NCBI GenBank assembly: GCA_963921245.4
Contig: CAWUEY030000001.1
Location: 868,001 to 932,000 of the forward strand
Source: JABJGO01 sp963921245
GTDB taxonomy: Bacteria; Pseudomonadota; Alphaproteobacteria; Rhodospirillales; Casp-alpha2
Direction: 5' to 3'
DNA: 64,000 bases
Positions 8,952-18,132 of the stretch are shown here, piece after piece. The position numbers and the translations under genes were made by a program. Below the pieces are notes generated by a model that saw only the letters and a list, made by a program, of their open reading frames with translations, searched no databases and was not told where the DNA came from. Each line of letters starts with the position of its first letter. Position 1 is the first letter of the stretch.

Positions 8952-9206
8952 TCAGGACTTGATGCTGCTGCCTGCATTCAGAGCCGAGAGGCGTTCTGCG
9001 ATCTCGGCCCGTTCCTTTTCTATCTTCGCACGGTTTTGGGCGATACGTTTCGCATCGGCAGCAAAAGCTCTGTCCGTGCCGGATCGCTCCAGTTGATCGC
9101 GGTAGCGACGTTGCTGGTGTTCGAACTCCGCATCGGCAAACCGAAGCTCTTTGTCCAGGGATTCCAAATAAGAAGCTTCTTCTTGCGGAGATTTGTCTGT
9201 CGCCAT
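8952..9206 (-). CDS. Small charged coiled-coil protein, unknown function
   Basis: 84 residues, tail-to-tail with creatinase (stops four bases apart). Almost the whole protein is predicted helical and highly charged (YLESLDKELRFADAEFEHQQ, then KRIAQNRAKIEKERAEIAER), giving a coiled coil. I do not recognise a family, and no clear Shine-Dalgarno sequence precedes the ATG. Codon composition is similar to its neighbours. Probably a real small cytosolic protein, but this rests on composition alone. Confidence 0.45.
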   Translation of the reverse strand: MATDKSPQEEASYLESLDKELRFADAEFEHQQRRYRDQLERSGTDRAFAADAKRIAQNRAKIEKERAEIAERLSALNAGSSIKS

Positions 9207-9312
9207 GGTATGACCGTGTCAATTCGGGTGTGCTGTGAATAACTTGCAGGGTTATGCCAATTGGCGCAAGATGCGTGGGTAATTTCCCGACAATTCTATT
9301 GGACCCGCTGCC

Positions 9313-9531
9313 ATGGCGCTCAAGTTTGGTTTTGTTCTGTTGCCGCATTTTACGTTGACCGCGTTCTTCACATTCGTCGATGCGTTACGTTTGGCCGGTG
9401 ATGAAGGGGACAGGTCCCGTCCGGTGGATTGTTACACCGCGGTGTCCTTCCCAGCGACGATGCTGTTTCGTGCCTGCGCGAAGCGGATGGTGCTGGTGCC
9501 ACGTTGATTGGCTTGTGTACGGGTTCCTGCC
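9313..9531 (+). pseudogene. Remnant of a GlxA-type (amidotransferase-like/AraC) regulator
   Basis: The frame from 9313 gives FGFVLLPHFTLTAFFTFVDALRLAGDE, the start of the DJ-1/PfpI-like domain of GlxA-family regulators. In another frame, from about 9456, DDAVSCLREADGAGATLIGLCTGSC matches the nucleophile-elbow region of the same domain. About 70 residues between them and the whole AraC DNA-binding half are missing. The reading stops where the next gene starts. GlxA-family proteins such as Pseudomonas SouR regulate sarcosine catabolism, so this may be the lost regulator of the sox genes. Confidence 0.6.
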
Positions 9532-10491
9532 ATGAGTCGCCGATCCTTTATGCCGCCTCAACCGACGACCGCAGGTGGGCGGCTGGGTATGGCAGTTTTT
9601 CTGATCCTGCTGGCCGTGTTGTTGTTCGACATACAGGGTGCCTTCATTAAATACATGGGCAACCAATACCCGGTCGAACAGATTGCGGTGTTCCGCAATA
9701 TTTTCGGCCTGCTACCGAATATCCTGATCCTGCTGGCGTCCGCGGAGTGGCATCGTTCCGGGCGGCAGATCAGGATACAGCATTGGAAAATGGCGTTTGG
9801 GCGGGGGCTTTTTGTCGCTATTGCGCAATTGTGCCTCTATACATCCTTGCTCAAGCTGGAGTTCGCAACAGCATCTTCCCTTGTGTTTGCAGCGCCTCTA
9901 TTCATCACCATCCTGTCCATACCCATGCTCGGATATCGCGTCAATGCGTGGCAATGGGCGGCAGTGATCATCGGGTTCGCCGGAATTATGATGGTGATGC
10001 AACCGGGCAGTGAGGTGTTCACACCCTATGCGATCCTGCCGCTAGGAGCGGCATTGGGATACGCTGCGGCCAGTGTTGCCATTCGCCTGATTGACGATGC
10101 TGTGCCCAGTGTGGTGATCAATCTTTACGGAACGACAGGTGCTTTGGCTGGATCGCTGGTGTTGATGGCGATCAGCAGTGGATACGTCCCTATCGAATCC
10201 CTGCGAGACTGGTTGCTGTTCATTGGTATGGGTAGTGTTGGCGGGGTCGCCGTCCTGGTCATGGTCATGGCCTATCGGCTGACCCAGCCGAGTAATGTCT
10301 CACCTTTTGAATACTTCGGAATTCCGTTTTCCTTTGTTATTGGCTGGCTGGTGTTTGATGAAGCGCCATTTCACAAGCTGTTCCCCGGGGTCATCTTCAT
10401 CGTGATTGGTGGGTTGCTGATTGTCTGGCGTCAACGGCTCAAGGAAAAACAGGATGCCTCGGAAACAGGCAAAGAAATGGCCGCGGAATAG
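9532..10491 (+). CDS. EamA/DMT-family transporter
   Basis: About 319 residues with ten predicted membrane helices in two EamA repeats (residues about 20-150 and 165-300), the standard drug/metabolite transporter architecture. Motifs such as VEQIAVFRNIFGLLPNI and FEYFGIPFSFVIGWLVFDE are typical. It ends with a charged cytosolic tail. The start is uncertain: ATG 9532 is used, with ATG 9550 possible. Substrate cannot be read from sequence; in this setting efflux of an amino acid or metabolite is plausible. Confidence 0.8.
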   Translation: MSRRSFMPPQPTTAGGRLGMAVFLILLAVLLFDIQGAFIKYMGNQYPVEQIAVFRNIFGLLPNILILLASAEWHRSGRQIRIQHWKMAFGRGLFVAIAQLCLYTSLLKLEFATASSLVFAAPLFITILSIPMLGYRVNAWQWAAVIIGFAGIMMVMQPGSEVFTPYAILPLGAALGYAAASVAIRLIDDAVPSVVINLYGTTGALAGSLVLMAISSGYVPIESLRDWLLFIGMGSVGGVAVLVMVMAYRLTQPSNVSPFEYFGIPFSFVIGWLVFDEAPFHKLFPGVIFIVIGGLLIVWRQRLKEKQDASETGKEMAAE

Positions 10492-10628
10492 GCGAGTAAT
10501 AGCGGCACTCTACGTGTCGATCAGTGGCCAGGTGTCTCTGTCTCATAAAATTCATAGACCCCGTGGCCTTTGGAATTGTTTAATGCGGAACCGCCATTGA
10601 TACCCCTATCAGGAAAGCACATGATCAA

Positions 10629-11213
10629 ATGACGAATGTTCCAAAAATTCTTGCCTTTTCCGGCAGCGCCCGCGCGGCGTCTCTCAACAAGCGTTTCATC
10701 GCTGTCGGTGCCCGCGCTGTCGAAGCCGCGGGCGGGGCCGTGACACTGGTAGACCTCGCTGACTTCGAGGCACCATTATACAATGGCGACCTCGAAGACG
10801 GGCAGGGAAGGCCGGAAAACATGAATAGATTTCGGGAGCTGATGCTCGCCCATGACGGATTTCTGATTTCCACGCCGGAGTACAACGGTTTTTTCCCTGC
10901 CTTGATCAAAAACACGTTTGATTGGTGTACGCGTGCCACACCGGAGGACGAAAACGGCATGGCAGCAACCATGGACAAGCCCGTCGGTCTGATGGCGGCG
11001 GCACCGGGTGGCCTTGGCGGCGTGCGTGTTATTCCGCGCCTCAGGGATTGTCTGGCGGAGTACGGCTGCCGGGCCGTGTCCGGGTTCGCAACCCTGCCAT
11101 TTGCCGGTGACGCCTTCGATGACGATGGCAATCTCACGGTGGAAAAAGCGCAGGCCACGGTGGATGTTCTGGCGGCTCGCCTGATCAGCGCCTTGAAAAC
11201 ACGATCCGTCTGA
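10629..11213 (+). CDS. NAD(P)H-dependent FMN reductase family protein
   Basis: 194 residues with a flavodoxin-like fold. The FMN-phosphate loop FSGSARAASLNK is at residues 10-21 and the second flavin motif STPEYNGFFPALIKNTFDW near 80-98, both hallmarks of the NADPH-dependent FMN reductase/chromate-quinone reductase family. Length is normal. AGGAAAG lies upstream of ATG 10629. Such enzymes reduce quinones, azo compounds or metals, often against oxidative stress. Given the peroxide produced by sarcosine oxidase a protective role is possible but not shown. Confidence 0.82.
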   Translation: MTNVPKILAFSGSARAASLNKRFIAVGARAVEAAGGAVTLVDLADFEAPLYNGDLEDGQGRPENMNRFRELMLAHDGFLISTPEYNGFFPALIKNTFDWCTRATPEDENGMAATMDKPVGLMAAAPGGLGGVRVIPRLRDCLAEYGCRAVSGFATLPFAGDAFDDDGNLTVEKAQATVDVLAARLISALKTRSV

Positions 11214-11371
11214 TTATGGGGCATACCTAGCAGAGTATGGTCGAGAAAGGTATAACGCTGTGTATGGTAATGAAGGATAGTTACTCCACAAGCTCGAAAC
11301 TTTCCGAAGCCAAAATCCGCGCCATTGTGACGTTCTTCGCCGCCGCCCTGGCGGCGTTGCAGAAGGCCCGG

Positions 11372-11494
11372 TTATGCGGCGTGAACCGCTTCGCTGGCGG
11401 CCTGCTTCCTTCGCCTTTTGCGCGACATCATCATCGTTTTCACCCAAGATAGTGCCCTGTCCATCCGCCATCGTCTCCTGTCAGTTTCTATCAT
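11372..11494 (-). pseudogene. Truncated duplicate of the sulfotransferase gene start
   Basis: On the minus strand a short frame reads MDRALSWVKTMMMSRKRRRK and stops at 11372. Its first ten residues match the sulfotransferase N-terminus (MDRALSRVKT), and at DNA level 29 bases (11436-11464) repeat 12834-12862 with one mismatch. It appears to be the 5' end of a second copy whose remainder is lost. A 9-base unit is repeated three times just upstream (about 11501-11526). The stretch 11214-11371 holds only a short GC-rich hairpin near 11341-11356. Confidence 0.5.
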
Positions 11495-12862
11495 TAGCCG
11501 CCGAAGCCGCCGAAGCCGCCGAAGCAACCCCCTCAATAGCCACAGGGGATGTCGCGCATGACGTCGGCCATGGCGGCCTGGGTTTCCGCGTCGAGTACCT
11601 CTTTCCATTCATGGATCCGTCCCGTGCGGAAATGGGTCGCGGCGGTCTTTTCCGGGAAAACCAGCGGGTAATCCTTTAGGGACAGGCCGAGAAAATCATA
11701 GATGGAGGCCATAAACGCCGTTTCGTCCCGGGCCAGATCCTCATGACGAACCACATGGATGTCGATATCGCCCGCATCGCGCGCCTTAAGCCAGGAATTG
11801 TTCCAGAGCACATAACCCAGGAACGCCGCCTTCACGGATCTGATTCTATTTTTATTCTGAGATACCGATGATGTTTTATCTGCATAATGCTGGAGCGACA
11901 AGGCCGCGGCGCGGGGATCGCGCATCTGGATCACCACTTTCCCGATGCCCTGTTCGCGGATAACGTCCAGGTTCTCCGCGTGCCCCGAAGCGTGGCCGCT
12001 GAGCAATATCCCCCCCCCCCCCCCCCCCACTGGTAAGGGCAACAATCTCCGGCGCGAGGCGAAAAAATAAACTTTCCCAGTTCGTTCCAATGCCAAGCCT
12101 CTCAATGGAGGGCCACTGCAACGACGCACGGTCCAGGATTATTCTGTTAAACGGACTATGATATGTGCAGACAACATTGGGTATATTCAGAGAGGAAGAA
12201 AGCGTACGCGTCGTGAAAACGGTCCCGGATTTCTGAAGGCTCTGGAACAGAAAGCCGCGAATATGCGCGCGCTCCGGATTCTGCGGGTAGCCGCCCCGCG
12301 CGATCGTACGGGCGATCCAGTCACGCTCGAGCGGCGCTCCCGCCTCGCCGCCGCATCTGAAGTAACACGATATGGCGTATGACCCTAGACCCCGCGACGA
12401 ATCCTTTAAGGCAAATCCGACCAGGGGGCCTATGGCGTTGTTTGACCTGCTCGCATCCACGCGCCAGGCCACATCGCCATAGGCCAGAATCGCTTCCGCA
12501 ATCCGGCTTTCCAAATCGTCCGCCTCAAGCAAGCTCCTTGGCAGGCCCGCAACCCGGCCGTAATCACCTATCCATTCCAGAACCCGCCCAGGCAGGGTCT
12601 CCAGGGTTGGGTCCCGCTGCCAGACAAGAAACACGACCATGCCCAAAATCAGGTTTTGTTGGGACATCTTTTTTCTCTTGAGCCGCCGTGCGATGCGCTC
12701 GAATAAATCCTGCCGGGCGTTCCGCCCGGCGACCGTCGGCGCGAAGGCGGGGCGGTATCTCACCAGTTCGACAGCAACCCGGTCCCGGATATCCCTGTAC
12801 CGCCGCCGTAACAGGCGGAATTTATCCACCGCCGTTTTCACCCGAGATAGTGCCCTGTCCAT
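11436..12862 (+). repeat. 29-base direct repeat pair (11436-11464 and 12834-12862)
   Basis: The 29-base sequence covering the conserved start of the sulfotransferase reading frame is present twice in the same orientation, about 1.4 kb apart, with one mismatch. Recombination between the copies would delete the sulfotransferase gene. The simplest origin is partial gene duplication followed by deletion. Confidence 0.75.
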
Positions 12863-12889
12863 GCTGCCGTTTAATTTCTTGCTTACCAT
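11533..12889 (-). pseudogene. Sulfotransferase-like gene split by a run of 19 G
   Basis: Two minus-strand frames together make one protein. The 5' part (from ATG 12889) contains LFQSLQKSGTVFTTRTL, the 5'-PAPS-binding loop of sulfotransferases. The 3' part contains KVVIQMRDPRAAALSLQHY, the 3'-phosphate-binding motif, and ends HEWKEVLDAETQAAMADVM. They are out of frame by one base exactly at a G19 run (minus strand; C at 12010-12028). With 18 or 21 G the gene would encode about 451 residues. This could be a phase-variable gene in the OFF state, a sequencing or assembly error in the homopolymer, or true decay. The N-terminal 200 residues are unrecognised. A role in sulfating a surface glycan is only a guess. 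Confidence 0.7.
12010..12028. repeat. C19 homopolymer (G19 in the coding strand of the sulfotransferase gene)
   Basis: Nineteen consecutive C on the plus strand, inside the coding region of the minus-strand sulfotransferase-like gene and exactly where its two halves change frame. Tracts this long are prone to slipped-strand mispairing and are classic contingency-locus switches in surface-modification genes. Confidence 0.9.
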
Positions 12890-13479
12890 CGTTTTCGCCG
12901 TTTGATTTGATTGATTTGGTTCCAGAATATACTGGTTTCGGGCAGTCAGTAAAATAGGGACATCCCCTAAAAAACCTTCTGGGGCGGGGCCCCCTCAATG
13001 AGGTTCCGTTTTCCGGGGCGCATAACGCAACCGCAACACAACATCATCAAGCAAAATGGAAAACGCCACGGACATGGAGGCGGAGCCTGGCGCGCCTGGG
13101 GAGCAGAAATCTACTGGTTTATTGAACGGTTATGATGAAGATTTTTCTGCGGCCGGTTCGGAGATAGGGTCAGTGGTGGGCCTATCGGCCCAGGGTGTAA
13201 GGGCTTCAGACGGTGTATGAGCCCGCAGGTCCAGGGTGTTCGTAGAGGGCGCACGAGTCGAGGTAGCATAGGTAAAATAAAAATCTACATGAGTTTTTTT
13301 AAATCAATTGTATGAGAACGGTTTTAGTGATTTCGCAAGTGTGGCGTTGTGGTGGATTACGGCTATAGTGCAGGTTAGGGTGATGCATGTTGGCACCACT
13401 TGATTTCAGGCGGAGCCGAGCAGCGCCATTGTTCAAGCAAAAACGATTGCGCCCGCTGGTTCAGTAGGGAGGTTGCGCT
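12890..13479. other. 590-base divergent spacer between the sulfotransferase and sox genes
   Basis: No gene is seen. A GC-rich palindromic block at about 12979-13010 could form a hairpin followed by T residues on the minus strand. The right half must hold the sox promoter; AT-rich DNA at 13268-13320 is a candidate, and AGGGAGG at 13466-13472 is the ribosome-binding site for soxB. I looked for glycine-riboswitch consensus elements upstream of soxB and did not find them. Confidence 0.45.
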
Positions 13480-14733
13480 ATGGCAGCCAAGAGCAGGTAT
13501 TCCATTTTCTCGCTGGGGCGGAATGCATTGAGCTATCACACGGGTTGGGAAGCCCAGTGGCGGAGCCCGGACCCTAGGCCCGCGTACGACGTCATCATTG
13601 TCGGTGGCGGCGGGCATGGTCTGGCGACCGCCTATTATCTCGCCAGGGAATTCGGTATTACCAATGTGGCGGTATTGGAGAAAAGCTGGCTCGGCGGCGG
13701 CAACACCGGTCGGAATACCACCATCGTGCGCTCCAACTATCTGTGGGATGAGTCCGCTGCCCTCTACGATCACGCGGTCAAGCTCTGGGAAAATCTGTCC
13801 CAGGACCTGAACTATAACGTCATGTTCAGCCCGCGCGGCTTGCTGCACCTGGCCCACAACGTCCACGACATGCAGGAAATTCAGCGCCGCGGCCATTCCA
13901 ACTACATGAACGGGATCGATGCGGAACTGCTCACTCCCGGTGAGTGCCGGCAACTGGTGCCCTTCATGAACATCAACTGTCGGTATCCTGTCATGGGGGG
14001 CGTGCTACAGCGTCGCGGCGGTACCGCGCGCCATGATGCGGTAGCCTGGGGATATGCCCGCGCCGCTGACAGCCTTGGCGTTGACATCATTCAGAACTGC
14101 GCCGTCACTGGGTTCCATATCGAAAACGGCGTGGTCAAAGGTGTGCAGACCACCCGGGGCGACATCAAGGCCAGGACGGTCGGTGTTGTCACCGCGGGGC
14201 ATTCCGGTGTGGTTGCCGAAATGGCGGGCTTCCGTTTGCCCATTGAATCCTTTCCGTTGCAGGCCTTTGTCTCCGAGCCCATGAAGCCGGTCATCGACGT
14301 GGTGGTCATGTCCAACACCGTGCATGCCTATATCTCGCAATCCGACAAGGGCGAGCTGGTCATCGGCGGGTCAGGTGATCCGTACGTGTCCTATTCCCAG
14401 CGCGGCGCGTTCGATCAGATCGAGCACGTGGCGGGGCCGATTGTCGAGCTCTATCCGATCTTTTCGCGGGTGCGCATGATGCGCCAGTGGGGCGGCATCA
14501 CCGATGTTACCGTAGATCGTTCACCGGTGATCACCAAGACCCCGGTTGAGAACCTGTACTTCAACGTTGGTTGGGGCACCGGTGGCTTCAAGGCCACGCC
14601 CGGCTCCGGCCATGTGTTCGCGGCCAGCCTGGCGGCGGGCGAGATGCATCCCATTGCCGCACCGTTTTCCATGGACCGACATTATTCTGGTGCGCTTATC
14701 GATGAAGCGGCGGCTGCCGCCGTTGCGCACTAA
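13480..14733 (+). CDS. soxB: Sarcosine oxidase, beta subunit
   Basis: 417 residues. The FAD-binding motif is VIIVGGGGHGLATAYYLARE (about 34-53), followed by the DAO-type oxidoreductase fold. His185, in GGTARHDAVAWGYARAAD, is placed like the His that covalently carries FMN in heterotetrameric sarcosine oxidases. The beta subunit oxidises the N-methyl group of sarcosine; electrons pass from FAD to the covalent FMN and then to O2, giving peroxide. Start ATG 13480 follows AGGGAGG. First gene of soxBDAG, the usual alphaproteobacterial and pseudomonad order. Here it would consume sarcosine made by creatinase. Confidence 0.94.
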   Translation: MAAKSRYSIFSLGRNALSYHTGWEAQWRSPDPRPAYDVIIVGGGGHGLATAYYLAREFGITNVAVLEKSWLGGGNTGRNTTIVRSNYLWDESAALYDHAVKLWENLSQDLNYNVMFSPRGLLHLAHNVHDMQEIQRRGHSNYMNGIDAELLTPGECRQLVPFMNINCRYPVMGGVLQRRGGTARHDAVAWGYARAADSLGVDIIQNCAVTGFHIENGVVKGVQTTRGDIKARTVGVVTAGHSGVVAEMAGFRLPIESFPLQAFVSEPMKPVIDVVVMSNTVHAYISQSDKGELVIGGSGDPYVSYSQRGAFDQIEHVAGPIVELYPIFSRVRMMRQWGGITDVTVDRSPVITKTPVENLYFNVGWGTGGFKATPGSGHVFAASLAAGEMHPIAAPFSMDRHYSGALIDEAAAAAVAH

Positions 14734-14821
14734 TGTTTGGTCGGGCTGACGAACGCCTTTGCGGAAAACGCAAGGACGATCAGACCTCCAGAATGGCCTT
14801 CGGGCGTAGGAGTTGGATACG

Positions 14822-15112
14822 ATGTTACTGATTAAATGTCCCTGGTGCGGTGAGCGCGATCTGACGGAGTTTACCGCCGGTGGTGAAGGCCACATTGCCC
14901 GCCCGCTGGAGCCCGACACCCTCAGCGATGAGGCGTGGGGTGATTATATCTTTTTTCGCAAAAACCCCAAAGGCGTGCATTTCGAGCGCTGGGTCCACAC
15001 GCAGGGCTGTCGACGCTGGTTCAATGCGGTGCGCGACACGCTAACCGATGAGTTTCTGGCCTATTACAAGGTTGGCGAGCCGAAACCCGATCTTGAAGGT
15101 GGCGGCAAATGA
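14822..15112 (+). CDS. soxD: Sarcosine oxidase, delta subunit (zinc-binding)
   Basis: 96 residues when started at ATG 14822, which has AGGAG nine bases upstream. With this start, Cys6, Cys9, His59 and Cys63 (KCPWCGERD and HTQGCRRWF) fall at the numbers of the four zinc ligands reported for known delta subunits, which confirms the choice over the upstream TTG at 14813. The small subunit is structural in the tetramer. Its stop codon overlaps the soxA start by four bases (ATGA), so the two are translationally coupled. Confidence 0.93.
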   Translation: MLLIKCPWCGERDLTEFTAGGEGHIARPLEPDTLSDEAWGDYIFFRKNPKGVHFERWVHTQGCRRWFNAVRDTLTDEFLAYYKVGEPKPDLEGGGK

Positions 15113-18100
15113 CCCAGGTTAATCGCCTCGAAACCGGCAGGCGGATCAATCGCAACAAGCCGCTGAGCTTCACCTATGATGGCAAGACCTATCAGGGCTA
15201 TGAAGGCGATACCCTCGCCAGTGCCCTGATCGCCAACGGCGTCAAGCTGGTGGGGCGCAGTTTCAAGTACCATCGTCCGCGCGGTATCCTGAGCGCCGGA
15301 TCGGAAGAACCCAACGCGCTGGTACAACTGGAAGAGGGTGCCTATACAGAGCCAAACACGCGCGCCACCGTGGTGGAACTCTATGACGGCCTGAAAGCCG
15401 CGAGCCAGAACTGCTGGCCGTCCGTCACGCATGACGTTGGTGCCATCAATTCCCTGTTTGGACGCCTGTTCCCGGCGGGCTTTTATTACAAGACCTTTAT
15501 GTGGCCGCCGAAGCTCTGGATGTGGTACGAGGAACGCATCCGCCATGCCGCCGGTATGGGCAAGAGCCCCATGGAATGGGATCCGGACAGTTACGAAAAT
15601 GTCCACACCCACTGCGATGTGCTGGTGGTCGGTGGTGGCCCCGCCGGACTGGCCGCGGCACTGGCCGCCGGTCACACAGGTGCCCGGGTGATTATTGCCG
15701 ACGAACAATCGGAAATGGGCGGGGCCCTGTTGTCGTCCCATGACCGGATCGACGGAACATGTGCGCTGGAATGGGTGAAGGCCACGCTGGCAGAACTGGC
15801 CAAAATGCCGGAAGTGCGTGTGCTGCCGAAAACCACGGTTACAGGCTACTACGACTACAACTGGCTGACCGCATTGGAAAAGGTCACTGACCACACCGGT
15901 CCCGGCAGCAACGATGCCAGTGTGCGTCAGCGCTTCTGGAAAATTCGCGCTAGGCAGGTGGTGCTCGCCACGGGTGCTATCGAACGCCCGTTGGTGTTTG
16001 CCGAGAACGACCGGCCGGGCATCATGATGGCCTCGGCGGTGCGGACGTATATCACGCGCTACGGTGTATTGCCGGGCAGGGAAATCCTGGTCTTCACCAA
16101 TAACGACAGCGGCTACAACACCGCCATCGACGCGGCCAATGCTGGCGCCCGCGTGTACGTAGCCGACGTGCGTCCCAACCCGCAAGGCGCACTGGTAAAA
16201 GAGGCCGAAGGTCTCGACGTCAAAATCTATCCCAACACCGCCATCACTGGCACGCGGGGCAGCAAGGCCGTGCGCGGTGCTGAGGTCATGGACCTGAGCG
16301 AGGACGGCATGGACGTCACCGGTAGCCCCTACAGCATCAACTGTGACATCATTGCCATGGCCGGTGGCTGGAATCCCACCGTGCACCTATTCAGCCAGTC
16401 TCGCGGCAAACTGACGTGGGACGATGACGCCCTAATGTTCGTGCCGGGTGACGGTGTGACCATCAACCCGTCGCGCTCCGCCGGGTCCTGCAACGGCACC
16501 ATGACCCTGCCGGCCGTCCTGGCCGAGGGCTTCAGCGCCGGTGTCCGTGCCGCCATGGACGCAGGTTTCGGTGACGGTTCGGCACCTGCCGCGCCGCAGG
16601 CTTCCAGCTTAGCCGAAGAACCAATCCGCGCCATGTGGGAGGTCCCCTGCCACGGGCACAGGAAGAAATTCCACGAGTTCCAGAACGATTCGACGGCGGC
16701 CGATTTACGGCTGGCTATTCAGGAAGGCATGATCTCGATCGAGCACACCAAGCGCTATACTACCACCGGTATGGGCACGGACCAGGGAAAGACCTCCAAC
16801 GTGAACGGCCTCGCCATCATGGCCGAGTATCAGAAGCGTGAAATTCCCGCGGTCGGTACGACCACCTTCCGTCCACCCTATACGCCGCAGGCCTTTGGTG
16901 CCATCGCCGGTCAGGACCGTCGTCACCTGTTCGAACAGGAACGCACCACCGCCATGCACCCGTGGCACGTTGCCAACGGGGCGGTGTTTGAGGATGTGGG
17001 CGACTGGAAACGGCCCCGGTATTTCCCGAAAGACGGTGAAAATATGCATGCGGCCGTGCAGCGCGAATGCCGCGCCACCCGCGAAAGTGTCGGCATCATG
17101 GATGCCTCGACGCTCGGCAAGATTGATATTCAGGGCCCGGACTCGGTCAAGCTGTTGGAGATGCTCTACACCAATGCGTGGGACAAACTGGGCATCAACC
17201 GTTGTCGTTACGGTGTCATGCTCAACGAGCACGGCATGATCTTCGATGACGGCGTGACCACGCGGCTTGGCGAAAACCATTTCCACATGACCACCACCAC
17301 CGGCGGTGCCGCACGTGTGCTGGCCTGGATTGAGGAATGGCTGCAAACTGAATGGCCGGACTGGCAGGTCTACTGCACTACTGTCACCGAACAGTGGTCC
17401 GTCGCCACCATCTCCGGTCCCAATGCCCGTGCATTGCTGTCGGAACTGACGGACGCGGATCTGGAGGCGAAGAGCCTGCCGTTCATGGCCATGGTTGAAA
17501 CCACCGTGGCCGGTGTTCCGGCCCGGGTCTACCGCATCAGTTTCACGGGTGAGGTGGCATTCGAGATCAACGTGCCGCAGACCTACGGTCTGCATCTGTG
17601 GGAAACCCTTATGACGCACGGTGAGAAATACGACATCTGTCCCTATGGTACCGAGGCCATGCACGTGCTGCGCGCGGAAAAAGGCTTTATCATTGTGGGT
17701 CAGGATACCGACGGTACGGCCACACCCAGGGACGCGGGCCTGGACTGGATTGTTTCCAGGAAGAAGACCGACTTCCTGGGGCGGCGTTCCTTGACACGCT
17801 CCGACACGGCCAGTACCTACCGCAAGGAACTGGTGGGGCTGCTCACCGATGATCCGAGCGAAGTGCTGCCCGAAGGTGCGCACCTGTCGGACGCCGACAA
17901 CCCGAAACCACCCCTGCAAGCCATCGGGCATGTAACGTCCAGTTACCGCTCGCCGAACATTGCCGCCCCGGATGGTTCAATGGGCCGGTCCATCGCCATG
18001 GCCATGCTGCGCGACGGCCACAGCCGTCACGGCGAGACCATAAAAGTGCCGCTCATGGACGGTCGTGTGGTGACTGCCAAGGTGACTGCACCCATATTCT

Positions 18101-18132
18101 TTGACCCGGAAGGAGTACGGACCCGTGGCTAG
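15109..18132 (+). CDS. soxA: Sarcosine oxidase, alpha subunit
   Basis: 1007 residues, the usual length. Residues about 1-100 form a ferredoxin-like domain (SFTYDGKTYQGYEGDTLASA) without an iron-sulfur cysteine set, as in the family. Residues about 165-480 are a pyridine-nucleotide/NAD+-binding oxidoreductase fold (VLVVGGGPAGLAAALAAG). The C-terminal third is a glycine-cleavage T-protein-like THF-binding domain, which traps the methyl carbon as 5,10-methylene-THF. Overlaps soxD upstream and soxG downstream. Confidence 0.95.
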   Translation: MTQVNRLETGRRINRNKPLSFTYDGKTYQGYEGDTLASALIANGVKLVGRSFKYHRPRGILSAGSEEPNALVQLEEGAYTEPNTRATVVELYDGLKAASQNCWPSVTHDVGAINSLFGRLFPAGFYYKTFMWPPKLWMWYEERIRHAAGMGKSPMEWDPDSYENVHTHCDVLVVGGGPAGLAAALAAGHTGARVIIADEQSEMGGALLSSHDRIDGTCALEWVKATLAELAKMPEVRVLPKTTVTGYYDYNWLTALEKVTDHTGPGSNDASVRQRFWKIRARQVVLATGAIERPLVFAENDRPGIMMASAVRTYITRYGVLPGREILVFTNNDSGYNTAIDAANAGARVYVADVRPNPQGALVKEAEGLDVKIYPNTAITGTRGSKAVRGAEVMDLSEDGMDVTGSPYSINCDIIAMAGGWNPTVHLFSQSRGKLTWDDDALMFVPGDGVTINPSRSAGSCNGTMTLPAVLAEGFSAGVRAAMDAGFGDGSAPAAPQASSLAEEPIRAMWEVPCHGHRKKFHEFQNDSTAADLRLAIQEGMISIEHTKRYTTTGMGTDQGKTSNVNGLAIMAEYQKREIPAVGTTTFRPPYTPQAFGAIAGQDRRHLFEQERTTAMHPWHVANGAVFEDVGDWKRPRYFPKDGENMHAAVQRECRATRESVGIMDASTLGKIDIQGPDSVKLLEMLYTNAWDKLGINRCRYGVMLNEHGMIFDDGVTTRLGENHFHMTTTTGGAARVLAWIEEWLQTEWPDWQVYCTTVTEQWSVATISGPNARALLSELTDADLEAKSLPFMAMVETTVAGVPARVYRISFTGEVAFEINVPQTYGLHLWETLMTHGEKYDICPYGTEAMHVLRAEKGFIIVGQDTDGTATPRDAGLDWIVSRKKTDFLGRRSLTRSDTASTYRKELVGLLTDDPSEVLPEGAHLSDADNPKPPLQAIGHVTSSYRSPNIAAPDGSMGRSIAMAMLRDGHSRHGETIKVPLMDGRVVTAKVTAPIFFDPEGVRTRG

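Noticed and set aside
12979..13479. Possible glycine riboswitch upstream of soxB
   Set aside because: The conserved aptamer elements were not found; only a GC-rich palindrome and AT-rich DNA are present.
15064..16386. 440-codon minus-strand frame opposite soxA
   Set aside because: Shadow of soxA caused by GC-rich codon bias; no coherent domain.
16705..17931. 408-codon minus-strand frame opposite soxA
   Set aside because: Same reason: antisense to the conserved C-terminal THF-binding domain of soxA.
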